From assembly GCA_003168265.1 (NCBI GenBank), contig PMSV01000023.1, positions 384,001 to 448,000 on the forward strand: DNA of 64,000 bases, in the 5' to 3' direction. Position numbers and translations under genes: made by a program. How positions within the stretch are numbered: position 1 is the first letter of the stretch; every line of letters starts with the position of its first letter. Source of the stretch: Chitinophagaceae bacterium. GTDB lineage: Bacteria > Bacteroidota > Bacteroidia > Chitinophagales > Chitinophagaceae. The notes under the pieces are model-generated. The model was not told the origin of the DNA, did not search any database, and saw only the letters and a list, made by a program, of their open reading frames with translations. Positions 54,136 through 62,052 of the stretch are shown piece after piece.

Positions 54136-55470
54136 ATGAAAAAGAAGATTGCGAACTGGGGAAATTATCCGGCAATTGATGCAGAGGAAAAATCCTTTAT
54201 ATTTGACGACCAATTAAAAAAGCTGGTTGCAGAAACAGAATACTTTATTCCGAGAGGGAATGGACGTTGTTATGGCGATGCCTCTCTCGCCGACTTCACA
54301 CTCTCTACTCTCAAATACGATAAGATGCTCTCGTTTGACAGGGAAAGGGGAATACTTGAATGTCAAAGCGGTCTTCGGCTGGATGAGATATTGAAAGTGG
54401 CCGTTCCTGCGGGATGGTTCTTGCCTGTTACACCTGGTACGAAATTCATTACGGTAGGAGGGGCCGTTGGAAGCGATGTGCATGGAAAGAACCACCATGT
54501 GGACGGGTCATTCAGCAACCATATCATAGAAATGGATATCCTGCTTGAAAGCGGAGAGATTGTTATCTGTTCATTGTCAGAAAAAGCAGATTTGTTTGAG
54601 GCTACCTGCGGTGGAATGGGTTTGACTGGCCTAATCACCAGGGTGAAATTCGGACTAAAAAAAATAGAGTCATCCTATATTGCTCAAAAACAGATCAAGG
54701 CGGAGAATCTTGAAGAAGTGATCCGCTTATTTGAACAGTATAAACAGTTTACCTATTCAGTCGCCTGGATCGACTGTTTGAAAAAAGGGAAAAATTTTGG
54801 AAGAAGCATATTGATCCTTGGCGAACATGCGATCCGCGAACAATTAAATGAAAAGCAAATCAAAGACCCCTTGTTGCTTCCCCGAAAAAAGCAAATTCAA
54901 TTTCCCTTCAATCTTCCCTCCTGGGTTTTGAATTCATTGACCGTAAAGGCTTTTAATTTTCTATATTACAACAAGAACCTGAAACGGGAAATCAATAATG
55001 TTGTTCCTTATGAACCTTTCTTTTATCCCCTTGATGCTATCCTGCATTGGAACAGGGGATATGGAAAGACAGGCTTTATTCAATACCAGTTCGTTCTCCC
55101 CCTGGACGCAAAAGACGGATTAATTGCCATATTGCAAAAGATCAGCGATAAGGGACTAGGATCCTTTCTTGCCGTGCTTAAAGTATTTGGTCGCCAGGAA
55201 AGCATGATATCCTTTCCTAAAGAAGGATATACCCTGGCCCTGGATTTTCCTGTACGCAAAGGCCTGTTTGAATTCCTGGATGAACTCGATAAAATTGTCC
55301 TGCAATATGGCGGCCGATTGTATATGAGTAAAGACGCGAGAATGAGGCCTGAAGTGCTGGAAGCCGGTTATCCCGAACTGTCAAAATTTAAAGCTATCCT
55401 CCACAAGTATAACCCTTCCGGAAAATTTCGTTCCTTGCAGTCAGGAAGACTTTTATTGACGAAAAATTAG
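54136..55470 (+). CDS. DprE1-like FAD-dependent polyprenylphosphoryl-ribose oxidase
   Basis: The 444-residue flavoenzyme shows PRGNGRCYGDASLADF, VTPGTKFITVGGAVGSDVHG, KNHHVDGSFSNHIIEMDILL and CGGMGLTGLITRVKF, all FAD-binding motifs of the DprE1 family. The conserved lysine is at about 399 (RLYMSKDARM). DprE1 oxidises decaprenylphosphoryl-ribose at C2 to the keto form. The residue aligned with the mycobacterial Cys387 (drug target) is Ala368 in GYTLALDFP. It is 4 bases from the DprE2-like gene. Confidence 0.9.
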   Translation: MKKKIANWGNYPAIDAEEKSFIFDDQLKKLVAETEYFIPRGNGRCYGDASLADFTLSTLKYDKMLSFDRERGILECQSGLRLDEILKVAVPAGWFLPVTPGTKFITVGGAVGSDVHGKNHHVDGSFSNHIIEMDILLESGEIVICSLSEKADLFEATCGGMGLTGLITRVKFGLKKIESSYIAQKQIKAENLEEVIRLFEQYKQFTYSVAWIDCLKKGKNFGRSILILGEHAIREQLNEKQIKDPLLLPRKKQIQFPFNLPSWVLNSLTVKAFNFLYYNKNLKREINNVVPYEPFFYPLDAILHWNRGYGKTGFIQYQFVLPLDAKDGLIAILQKISDKGLGSFLAVLKVFGRQESMISFPKEGYTLALDFPVRKGLFEFLDELDKIVLQYGGRLYMSKDARMRPEVLEAGYPELSKFKAILHKYNPSGKFRSLQSGRLLLTKN

Positions 55471-55473
55471 TTC

Positions 55474-56205
55474 ATGTCTACCGTATTGATTTTAGGTGCA
55501 GGTTCAGATATTGCCATTGCAATCGCCAGAAAATTTGCTTCCCGGGGATATGATATCCAATTGGCGGCTCGTGAAGCTGATCGGCTAAAACCCCTGGAAT
55601 CTGATATTCGGGTCCGGTTCGGCGTTGACTGCTCGATACATGCATTCGATGCACTCTCCTTCTCCTCTCACGAACCTTTTTTTAAGGCGCTTGAACCCAA
55701 GCCTGAGATAACCATTTGTGTTTTTGGGCTTATGCAGGAGGAAGACCTGGCATTCGAAGATTTTGATGAAGCCTTGCGCATGATCCAAACCAATTATAGC
55801 GGTGCCGTATCTATTCTTAACCGGGTCGCCGGATATTATTCGCGACAAAAACACGGGACCATTGTCGGTATAAGTTCTGTTGCCGGAGAAAGAGGAAGGC
55901 AAAGCAAACTCATTTATGGAAGCAGTAAGGCTGCATTTTCAGTCTATCTGGATGGGCTCCGCAATAAAATGTATAAGGACCAGGTTCATGTCGTTACCGT
56001 GAAACCCGGTTTCGTATTCACAAAAATGACCGAAGGGTTGAAACTGCCTGCTCCCCTAACTGCCAGCCCGGAAGAAGTGGCCGATGCTGTATTCAAATCC
56101 GTTTTGAATAGAAAGAACACAGTGTATGTTAAATGGATGTGGAGATGGATCATGCTCATCATCCGAAATATACCCGAGTTCCAATTCAAAAAAATGAATC
56201 TTTGA
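55474..56205 (+). CDS. DprE2-like short-chain dehydrogenase/reductase
   Basis: The 243-residue SDR has the nucleotide motif VLILGAGSDIAIAIARKF, the catalytic set with GISSVAGERGRQ and YGSSKAAFSVYLDGL, and MQEEDLAFEDFDEA from the same subfamily. DprE2 reduces the 2-keto intermediate to decaprenylphosphoryl-arabinose with NADH, and DprE1/DprE2 act together. Genes for both are adjacent here in the mycobacterial order. The HAD gene starts on its last four bases. Confidence 0.9.
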   Translation: MSTVLILGAGSDIAIAIARKFASRGYDIQLAAREADRLKPLESDIRVRFGVDCSIHAFDALSFSSHEPFFKALEPKPEITICVFGLMQEEDLAFEDFDEALRMIQTNYSGAVSILNRVAGYYSRQKHGTIVGISSVAGERGRQSKLIYGSSKAAFSVYLDGLRNKMYKDQVHVVTVKPGFVFTKMTEGLKLPAPLTASPEEVADAVFKSVLNRKNTVYVKWMWRWIMLIIRNIPEFQFKKMNL

Positions 56206-56795
56206 AAAAGAGAATCGCCTTTTTTGATTTTGACGGAACCATTACCCGGGGAGATACCATGCTTGAATTGATACGTTACCAGAAAGGCAGTTTATCTTAT
56301 TTCCTCGGCTTCATCTTAAACCTGCCGGTTCTGGTCGCCTATAAATTTAAAATTATCAGCAATAGCGCGGCAAAAGAGAGGGTGTTGCGGTATTTTTTTG
56401 CAGGAATTCCTTCCGACAAATTTCAGTCCCGCTGTGACCAATTTCAAAGAGAAATACTAGCAGACCTGATCCGCCCTAAAGCCATTCAGGAAATTGAAAA
56501 GCTTAAAGCCTCCCATTTCGAGATTGTCCTGGTCTCTGCTTCCGCCGATCTGTGGATCGGTAACTGGGCCAGGGAATATGGTATTAAATTAATAAGCACC
56601 CATCTGGAAATCAGAGATTCAAAAATCACCGGCAGGCTGAATGGGAAAAACTGCCATGGGGAGGAGAAGGTTTACCGGATAAGGTCAACCTACGAACTGA
56701 ATGACTATGATGAAATTTACTGTTATGGAGATACAAAGGGGGACCTTCCCATGTTGGCTCTAGGTAATATTTCTTTCTTCAGGCCATTCCGTTAG
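56202..56795 (+). CDS. HAD-IB family phosphatase, likely for polyprenylphosphoryl-phosphoribose
   Basis: The 197-residue protein begins at TTG 56202 (LKKRIAFFDFDGTITRGDTM; TTGA overlap with the DprE2 stop) because motif I (DFDGT) is at the very N-terminus as in the SerB-like HAD-IB group. Motif II is IVLVSASADLW, motif IV CYGDTKGDLPML. It would remove phosphate from polyprenylphosphoryl-5-phosphoribose, the step before DprE1; in M. tuberculosis a PAP2-type enzyme is thought to do this. The assignment rests on its place in the operon. An upstream frame to 56133 is DprE2 coding sequence. Confidence 0.82.
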   Translation: MKKRIAFFDFDGTITRGDTMLELIRYQKGSLSYFLGFILNLPVLVAYKFKIISNSAAKERVLRYFFAGIPSDKFQSRCDQFQREILADLIRPKAIQEIEKLKASHFEIVLVSASADLWIGNWAREYGIKLISTHLEIRDSKITGRLNGKNCHGEEKVYRIRSTYELNDYDEIYCYGDTKGDLPMLALGNISFFRPFR

Positions 56796-56805
56796 CCAAC
56801 TTTAG

Positions 56806-57084
56806 TTATCTGAAAAGTAAAATGCATTCGGGGATCAAAAATATCAGGTTTACTACTACCAGCCATATCGGCACTTCAGCCGATTTGAATTTTTTAAGCA
56901 TTCCCAAAACCATCAGAACCAGGTTCACTACAATATTAAGCGCTCCAGCGAATAAATAGCCTATGACGATGGTTGTCGCAACAATTTCTCCTTGCGGAGG
57001 ATGTGGCAGGAATTGTAATAAAAGCGCGCACAGAAAGCAAAGATTGCATATAAAGGAAAGCCTGCAATAGAACCGAATCCGCAT
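56806..57084 (-). CDS. Small multi-pass membrane protein, unknown function
   Basis: The 92-residue protein consists of about three hydrophobic helices (LSFICNLCFLCALLLQFLPH; TIVIGYLFAGALNIVVNLVL; IWLVVVNLIFLIPECILLF). I recognise no family. It lies between the HAD and YfhO genes but on the opposite strand, and it begins in the same short region as the YfhO gene. It is kept because composition and TM pattern look protein-like. Confidence 0.65.
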   Translation of the reverse strand: MRIRFYCRLSFICNLCFLCALLLQFLPHPPQGEIVATTIVIGYLFAGALNIVVNLVLMVLGMLKKFKSAEVPIWLVVVNLIFLIPECILLFR

Positions 57085-57148
57085 AATCTTTTCGAAAATT
57101 GTGGTATAAAATATTGATGATCCGTTACTTACCCCGGATGGCGAATTG

Positions 57149-57171
57149 GGTTATTTCTCAGCAAAATAACC
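57149..57171. promoter_or_regulatory. 8-bp inverted repeat upstream of the YfhO gene
   Basis: GGTTATTT (57149-57156) and AAATAACC (57164-57171) pair around 7 bases and are followed by TTATTTTG. The site is between two divergent genes, so it may be an operator, or a weak terminator for the operon to its left. Confidence 0.4.
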
Positions 57172-57199
57172 TTATTTTGCCGGAACAATTTAGGAAGTT

Positions 57200-59740
57200 A
57201 TGAATTCTTCTTTGCTGAAAAAATCACTTCCACATTTTGTAGCGATCCTGGTTTTTCTGATTATAGCCGTTCTTTATTGCAGACCGGCATTTGAAGGAAA
57301 AGTCTTATCCCAATCGGATGTAATCAACTGGAAGGGGATGGCTCAGCAATCTTTTGAATACAAGCACAAATATGGCCATTTCCCCCTTTGGACGGAAAGT
57401 GCATTTAGTGGTATGCCGGCATATACAATCGCTATGGAAGCCACATCAAAAATAAGCCTGAGCTATATATATTATCTGCTGACCCTTGGCTTGCCTAAAC
57501 CGGTTTATTTCTTTTTCCTGGCCTGCGTCTGCTTTTATATTCTGACACAGGTTCTGGCCATCAATTCCTGGGTTGGTATTATGGGTTCCCTGGCCTATGC
57601 CTATAGCACATTTGATCCTGTGATCGTTGCGGTGGGACATGACACTCAGATGTATGCGATTGGTTATGCCCCGGCGATACTTGCCAGCTCATTGCTGGTA
57701 TTTCAGAAAAAATGGCTCAGAGGCACAACGCTGCTTGCCATTTTCTTTGGCCTTCAGGTTAGCACGCAGCACCTGCAGATTGTGTATTATACAGTAATCA
57801 TCACTTGCTTTATGATCATTGGTTACCTGGTGCAAAGCTGTAAGAACAGGGAATATAAGGATTTTGCCTTCGGACTTGCAATGATCTTTATCGGCTCGGC
57901 CCTCGGATTCGGGAGCTACGCAATCAGTTGGATGCCTTTGCAGGAATATGCCAAAGAAACCAAGAGGGGAGGGAAATCGGACCTTCAGACTGCTTCAAAT
58001 GATGAAAATAAGTCTACAGGCGGTCTTGATAAAGATTATGCTTTTAACTGGAGCTATGGCCTTGGCGAAACCTTCACTCTCATCGTCCCGAATATTTATG
58101 GGGGAGGAAGTGAAGGCAACTTATTCCCGGATGAAACAAGGTTTTCAGCAAAAATGGCGGAGCTGGGTACTTCGGAAGATGCCAGTTTACAAAATGAAAA
58201 CCAAATGGCCTACTGGGGTAACCAACCCAATACGGCCGGCCCGGTCTATCTGGGTGCAGTGATTTGCTTTCTCGCCCTATTCGCAGCGGTCTATCTCATG
58301 AGCAGGCATAAATGGTGGCTGATTTCGATATCAATATTGGGCATTATCCTGGCCTGGGGAAAGAATTTCCCTGCATTTAACTATTTTCTATTCGATCATT
58401 TTCCCTTTTACAGCAAATTCCGGGCACCAACCCAAGCCCTTTTCCTCCCTCAATTCGCCTTCCCGGTCCTTGCATCCATGGGCCTAAACGCTTTGATAAA
58501 TGACAGGGAAGATAAAGCCATTGCCTGGAGCAAATTTCGTTTGTCCCTTTATATTACAGCTTCAATATTGGTAATTCTCACGGGATTGTATTTTTCATCG
58601 GATTTCAAATCTCCCAATGACGAAAGAATAAAGAAAGGTTTGGCCGGACAAATCGTTCAGAGACTTGCCAGGGGCAAACAGCCGACACCGGAGATGCAAC
58701 AGCAGGCTTTACAAGTTGCGGGTGAATCTACCCATGCGCTTCAAAATGATCGCCAATCCCTCTTTGGCGGCGATCTCTTCCGCAGCATCTTTTTAATTGC
58801 GGCTGCAGCTTTGCTGACGGGCCTGTATCTAAAGGGCAAAATCAAATCGATGATCCTGGTCGGAGGCCTGGTTTTGACCAGTTCCTATGACCTGTTAGCT
58901 GAGGGGCGCAAATATTTTAACGAAGACAATTTCCTTGAGCCTTTAGAATTTGAAGCATCCTTCAATCCGACTCCGGCTGATCAATTGATCAGTAAGGACC
59001 CGGAAAAAGGTTTCCGGGTTTTCGATGAGTCACAGGGAGGCAATGCCTTTCAGGATGCTCAGACCTCCTATCACCACAATTCCATTGGAGGCTATTCCCC
59101 GGCTAAATTGGGTCTTTATCAGGATATTATTGACAGCCAACTCTCCAAAATGAACAAGTCAGTGTTTAATATGCTGAATACAAAATATTTCATCAGGCGC
59201 AATCCGATGAACGGCCAGCCGATGGCAATGTCAAATAGCAATGCGTACGGGCCTTGTTGGCTTGTAAAAGGCATCCGATGGGTCGACAATGGGAATGAAG
59301 AATTAAGGGCCCTGGACAATACTGACCTGAGGGATACGGCCATTATTGAGAATAAATTTCAGCCTCAGATTCCCTTCCCTCCCGTTCCCGATTCTGGCGC
59401 CACCATAAGGCTGGTTGAAAACCGAAATGATATTATTGATTATAAAGTGAGCGCTAAAACCAATCAGTTTGCCGTATTCAGTGAAGTGTATTATGATAAG
59501 GGATGGGAAGCCTGGCTGGATGGGAAAGAAGTTCCCTATTGTAAGGTTAATTATATTTTAAGGGGTATGCCCGTTGCGACCGGTGATCACTCTATAGAGT
59601 TCAGGTTCGATCCGCCTATCTTCAGATTGGGCAATTGGATATCTGTATGGTGCTCCCTTATCGCCTATTTACTCCTGATCGCATCCGGAATTTTCACTTG
59701 GAGGAATTATCGGCAACAGAAAGAAATAAGCAATGGCTAA
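57200..59740 (+). CDS. YfhO-family multi-pass membrane protein (GT-C-like)
   Basis: The 846-residue protein has about thirteen hydrophobic helices, with a first loop (SQSDVINWKGMAQQSFEYKH), YGHFPLWTESAFSGMPAYTI, VAVGHDTQMYAIGYAPAILA and PNIYGGGSEGNLFPDE typical of YfhO. The C-terminal 250 residues form a soluble domain (YYDKGWEAWLDGKEVPYCKV). YfhO proteins are GT-C-fold transferases that use polyprenyl-phosphate sugars, for example in decorating teichoic or lipoteichoic acids. Its place after the arabinose-donor genes suggests it uses that donor. It overlaps the next gene by 8 bases. Confidence 0.9.
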   Translation: MNSSLLKKSLPHFVAILVFLIIAVLYCRPAFEGKVLSQSDVINWKGMAQQSFEYKHKYGHFPLWTESAFSGMPAYTIAMEATSKISLSYIYYLLTLGLPKPVYFFFLACVCFYILTQVLAINSWVGIMGSLAYAYSTFDPVIVAVGHDTQMYAIGYAPAILASSLLVFQKKWLRGTTLLAIFFGLQVSTQHLQIVYYTVIITCFMIIGYLVQSCKNREYKDFAFGLAMIFIGSALGFGSYAISWMPLQEYAKETKRGGKSDLQTASNDENKSTGGLDKDYAFNWSYGLGETFTLIVPNIYGGGSEGNLFPDETRFSAKMAELGTSEDASLQNENQMAYWGNQPNTAGPVYLGAVICFLALFAAVYLMSRHKWWLISISILGIILAWGKNFPAFNYFLFDHFPFYSKFRAPTQALFLPQFAFPVLASMGLNALINDREDKAIAWSKFRLSLYITASILVILTGLYFSSDFKSPNDERIKKGLAGQIVQRLARGKQPTPEMQQQALQVAGESTHALQNDRQSLFGGDLFRSIFLIAAAALLTGLYLKGKIKSMILVGGLVLTSSYDLLAEGRKYFNEDNFLEPLEFEASFNPTPADQLISKDPEKGFRVFDESQGGNAFQDAQTSYHHNSIGGYSPAKLGLYQDIIDSQLSKMNKSVFNMLNTKYFIRRNPMNGQPMAMSNSNAYGPCWLVKGIRWVDNGNEELRALDNTDLRDTAIIENKFQPQIPFPPVPDSGATIRLVENRNDIIDYKVSAKTNQFAVFSEVYYDKGWEAWLDGKEVPYCKVNYILRGMPVATGDHSIEFRFDPPIFRLGNWISVWCSLIAYLLLIASGIFTWRNYRQQKEISNG

Positions 59741-60845
59741 GATCATAAGCATTGTGCCCTACCCATTTTTACCTGCCAGGATGGGAGGACAAAAGGGTGT
59801 TGCACTTTTTTACAAATATTTTTCCAGGCACCTTAGCCTGATCACTGTTACTACTAAAAAAAATGACCCTTTAGCGGCGGACGGTTATGAAGTGATGAAT
59901 ATATTATCTGATTCAAAGCTTCGGTATATCAATATTTTTTACCTTTTTAAATTGGGAAAAATAATCAGGGAGGCTGGTGCGACACATCTTTTACTCGAAC
60001 ATCCTTACTATGGATGGCTGGGCATTATTCTCAAAAAATGGTATGGAGTCAAACTCATTGTACACTCTCATAATATCGAAAATCTTCGTTGGAAGTCCTT
60101 GGGAAAATGGTGGTGGCCAATTTTAAGGATTTATGAAAAAGCCACCCACCGGGCTGCTGATTACAATTTTTTTGTTCAGAAGGAGGATCTGGCCTATGGT
60201 ATCAGGCATTTCAGACTTTCCCCCGCCCGTTGTCTTCTGGTCACCTATGGAACGGAAAGCAGCAAGATCCCTGATAAAGGGCTGATCGATAGCTCCCGTC
60301 AAAATGTTCGCGCGCGATACAGGATAGAAGCAGATGAAAAATTATTGCTTTTTAATGGTTCTTTTAATCACTATGCCAACTTATCAGGACTTTACAAAAT
60401 CATTGATATTATTAATCCCAAACTTCAGGAAAAAGCCGATTTCTCATACAAAATCCTGATATGCGGGAAGGACATACCCGAAGACCTGATGAATGGCAAT
60501 ATCCCTAACCTTTTGTTTGCAGGATTCGTAGAAGATATAGATGAATATTTTAGAGCGGCAGATATTTTCCTAAACCCTATAGTCGAGGGGGGTGGTATTA
60601 AGACCAAATTGGTGGAAGCGCTGGCTAATAATTTGAATTCAGTTTCGACTGTAAACGGGGCAATAGGTGTGGACCAGGAGATTTGCAATGGGAAATTGTT
60701 TTTGTCGGAAGACGGCGATTGGATAAAATTTACGGATCAAATTCTAGAAGCAGCAAGGTTCAAGGCCGATATTTCGAATGCATTTTTCTATCATTTTTAT
60801 TGGGCATCTGTAGCAGAAAAAGCTGCACGTTTCGTTGAAAACTAA
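59733..60845 (+). CDS. GT4-type glycosyltransferase
   Basis: The 370-residue protein starts MAKIISIVPYPFLPARMGGQ, a GT-B N-domain, and continues KLIVHSHNIENLRWKSLGKW, LLFNGSFNHYANL and LFAGFVEDIDEYFRAADIFL. The C-domain has NPIVEGGGIKTKLVEALANN, the E-x7-E-like sugar-nucleotide motif. It probably transfers a sugar to a cell-surface polymer. It is translationally coupled to the YfhO gene (8-base overlap). Confidence 0.9.
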   Translation: MAKIISIVPYPFLPARMGGQKGVALFYKYFSRHLSLITVTTKKNDPLAADGYEVMNILSDSKLRYINIFYLFKLGKIIREAGATHLLLEHPYYGWLGIILKKWYGVKLIVHSHNIENLRWKSLGKWWWPILRIYEKATHRAADYNFFVQKEDLAYGIRHFRLSPARCLLVTYGTESSKIPDKGLIDSSRQNVRARYRIEADEKLLLFNGSFNHYANLSGLYKIIDIINPKLQEKADFSYKILICGKDIPEDLMNGNIPNLLFAGFVEDIDEYFRAADIFLNPIVEGGGIKTKLVEALANNLNSVSTVNGAIGVDQEICNGKLFLSEDGDWIKFTDQILEAARFKADISNAFFYHFYWASVAEKAARFVEN

Positions 60846-61858
60846 ATCGCTTTATAGAAATAGTGCTTATTGCGCAGGATTTTAAAAAGGTACCCGCTCA
60901 ATTTGTACATATTGATACAATATCCTTTGAATTGCTGTATGTCAAAGGAAGGTTTTCCTGCATTAAAGATGCTGTCGAACAACCATCCGATAAAAAAAAC
61001 CGGGATGTCCAGCAAGTAAAAAAAATAGATGATCAGGAACCAGGGCCATCCAAATTGTTTTCGGATCCTAACCAAATTCGATAATATGATTTGCAGCCCC
61101 TTTTTGTCAAAAATGTTGAAGTAGGATTTATTATTCGATCCAAAAGTTCGAACGGCGGTTTCGCCTTGCAAATGGATGATTTTAAAGGCTCCGAAGATGC
61201 AGAGAGGGCCGTTTTTGCCCAAGCGGTAGCACCATTCAGCCTCCTCAGCGTATAAAAAAAAGTCCTCATCGAGTAAACCCACCACGTCGATGGAATGCTT
61301 TTTCACCATCAGAAAGGCACCATTGATCCAGTCAACCCGGACCGTAGAGTTGGCATCAGGTAAATTGGGCTTTCTGACCCCGGTTAGCTGTCCCATCCAT
61401 TTGATGAATTTTCCAAAATAGGGTAGCGGAAGCAGGGAATTGAGCCCCCCAGGCGTAAAATAATTCCCTGAAATCTGCGGACTTCTATCTTCATTGAGCA
61501 ATTGTACGCCACATGCTATAAAGGAGGACTCCATAAATAACTGATAACATTTTTCGATTGCCGGGCTGTCTAACAGGGTATCTGCGTTCAATAACAAAAT
61601 GGTTTGTGCATTTGTATGCCGGATGCCTTCATTGTTTGCTCTTGCGAACCCGGCATTATAATCCATCTGTATCCATGAAATTTCAGGGAAAGCTGCTAAA
61701 ATCCATTCCTTTTCTTCGGGCCCGGAATTGTTATCCACGACGATGATTTCGAAATCGATCCGCTTCGTGTAGGCATAAACCGTTTGAAGACAGGGAATGA
61801 TCAGAGCAGAGCTGTGGTAGTTGACAATGATGATGCTTAGATCTTTCAATTGGATCAA
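60842..61858 (-). CDS. GT2-family glycosyltransferase
   Basis: The 338-residue protein has the GT-A pattern: LSIIIVNYHSSALIIPCLQT, EIIVVDNNSGPEEKEWIL, ARANNEGIRHTNAQTILLLN, then NADTLLDSP with the metal-binding acids, and GLLDEDFFLYAEEAEWCYRL. The C-terminal part has a membrane segment (IIYFFYLLDIPVFFIGWLF). It resembles rhamnosyltransferase-like enzymes for cell-wall or capsule glycans. It is convergent with the GT4 gene (4-base overlap). Confidence 0.9.
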   Translation of the reverse strand: MIQLKDLSIIIVNYHSSALIIPCLQTVYAYTKRIDFEIIVVDNNSGPEEKEWILAAFPEISWIQMDYNAGFARANNEGIRHTNAQTILLLNADTLLDSPAIEKCYQLFMESSFIACGVQLLNEDRSPQISGNYFTPGGLNSLLPLPYFGKFIKWMGQLTGVRKPNLPDANSTVRVDWINGAFLMVKKHSIDVVGLLDEDFFLYAEEAEWCYRLGKNGPLCIFGAFKIIHLQGETAVRTFGSNNKSYFNIFDKKGLQIILSNLVRIRKQFGWPWFLIIYFFYLLDIPVFFIGWLFDSIFNAGKPSFDIQQFKGYCINMYKLSGYLFKILRNKHYFYKAI

Positions 61859-62033
61859 ATGCTTTGGTTCTGGATGGAGCCGAAATTATGGAAACTTCCT
61901 TGACTTGCCGCCTGGTAAAGAGCGGGAAGGAACTATCTGATTAAAACCCAGGCAAGGAACAATGTTTTTTATCCGCATGCACATTCTTAAATAGGGTTTA
62001 ATGTAAGACATTTTCAATCTGATTCGAAAATTA

Positions 62034-62050
62034 AAGGCTTAAAAAGCCTT
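62034..62050 (-). terminator. Intrinsic terminator after sprA
   Basis: AAGGCTT (62034-62040) pairs with AAGCCTT (62044-62050) around AAA. On the minus strand TTTAATTTTC follows. It begins 2 bases past the sprA stop. Confidence 0.65.
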
Positions 62051-62052
62051 AA

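Noticed and set aside
53150-56795. Contamination from a mycobacterium as the source of the DprE-like genes
   Set aside because: Base composition and codon usage resemble the neighbouring genes rather than GC-rich mycobacterial DNA, and the flanks are Bacteroidota genes.
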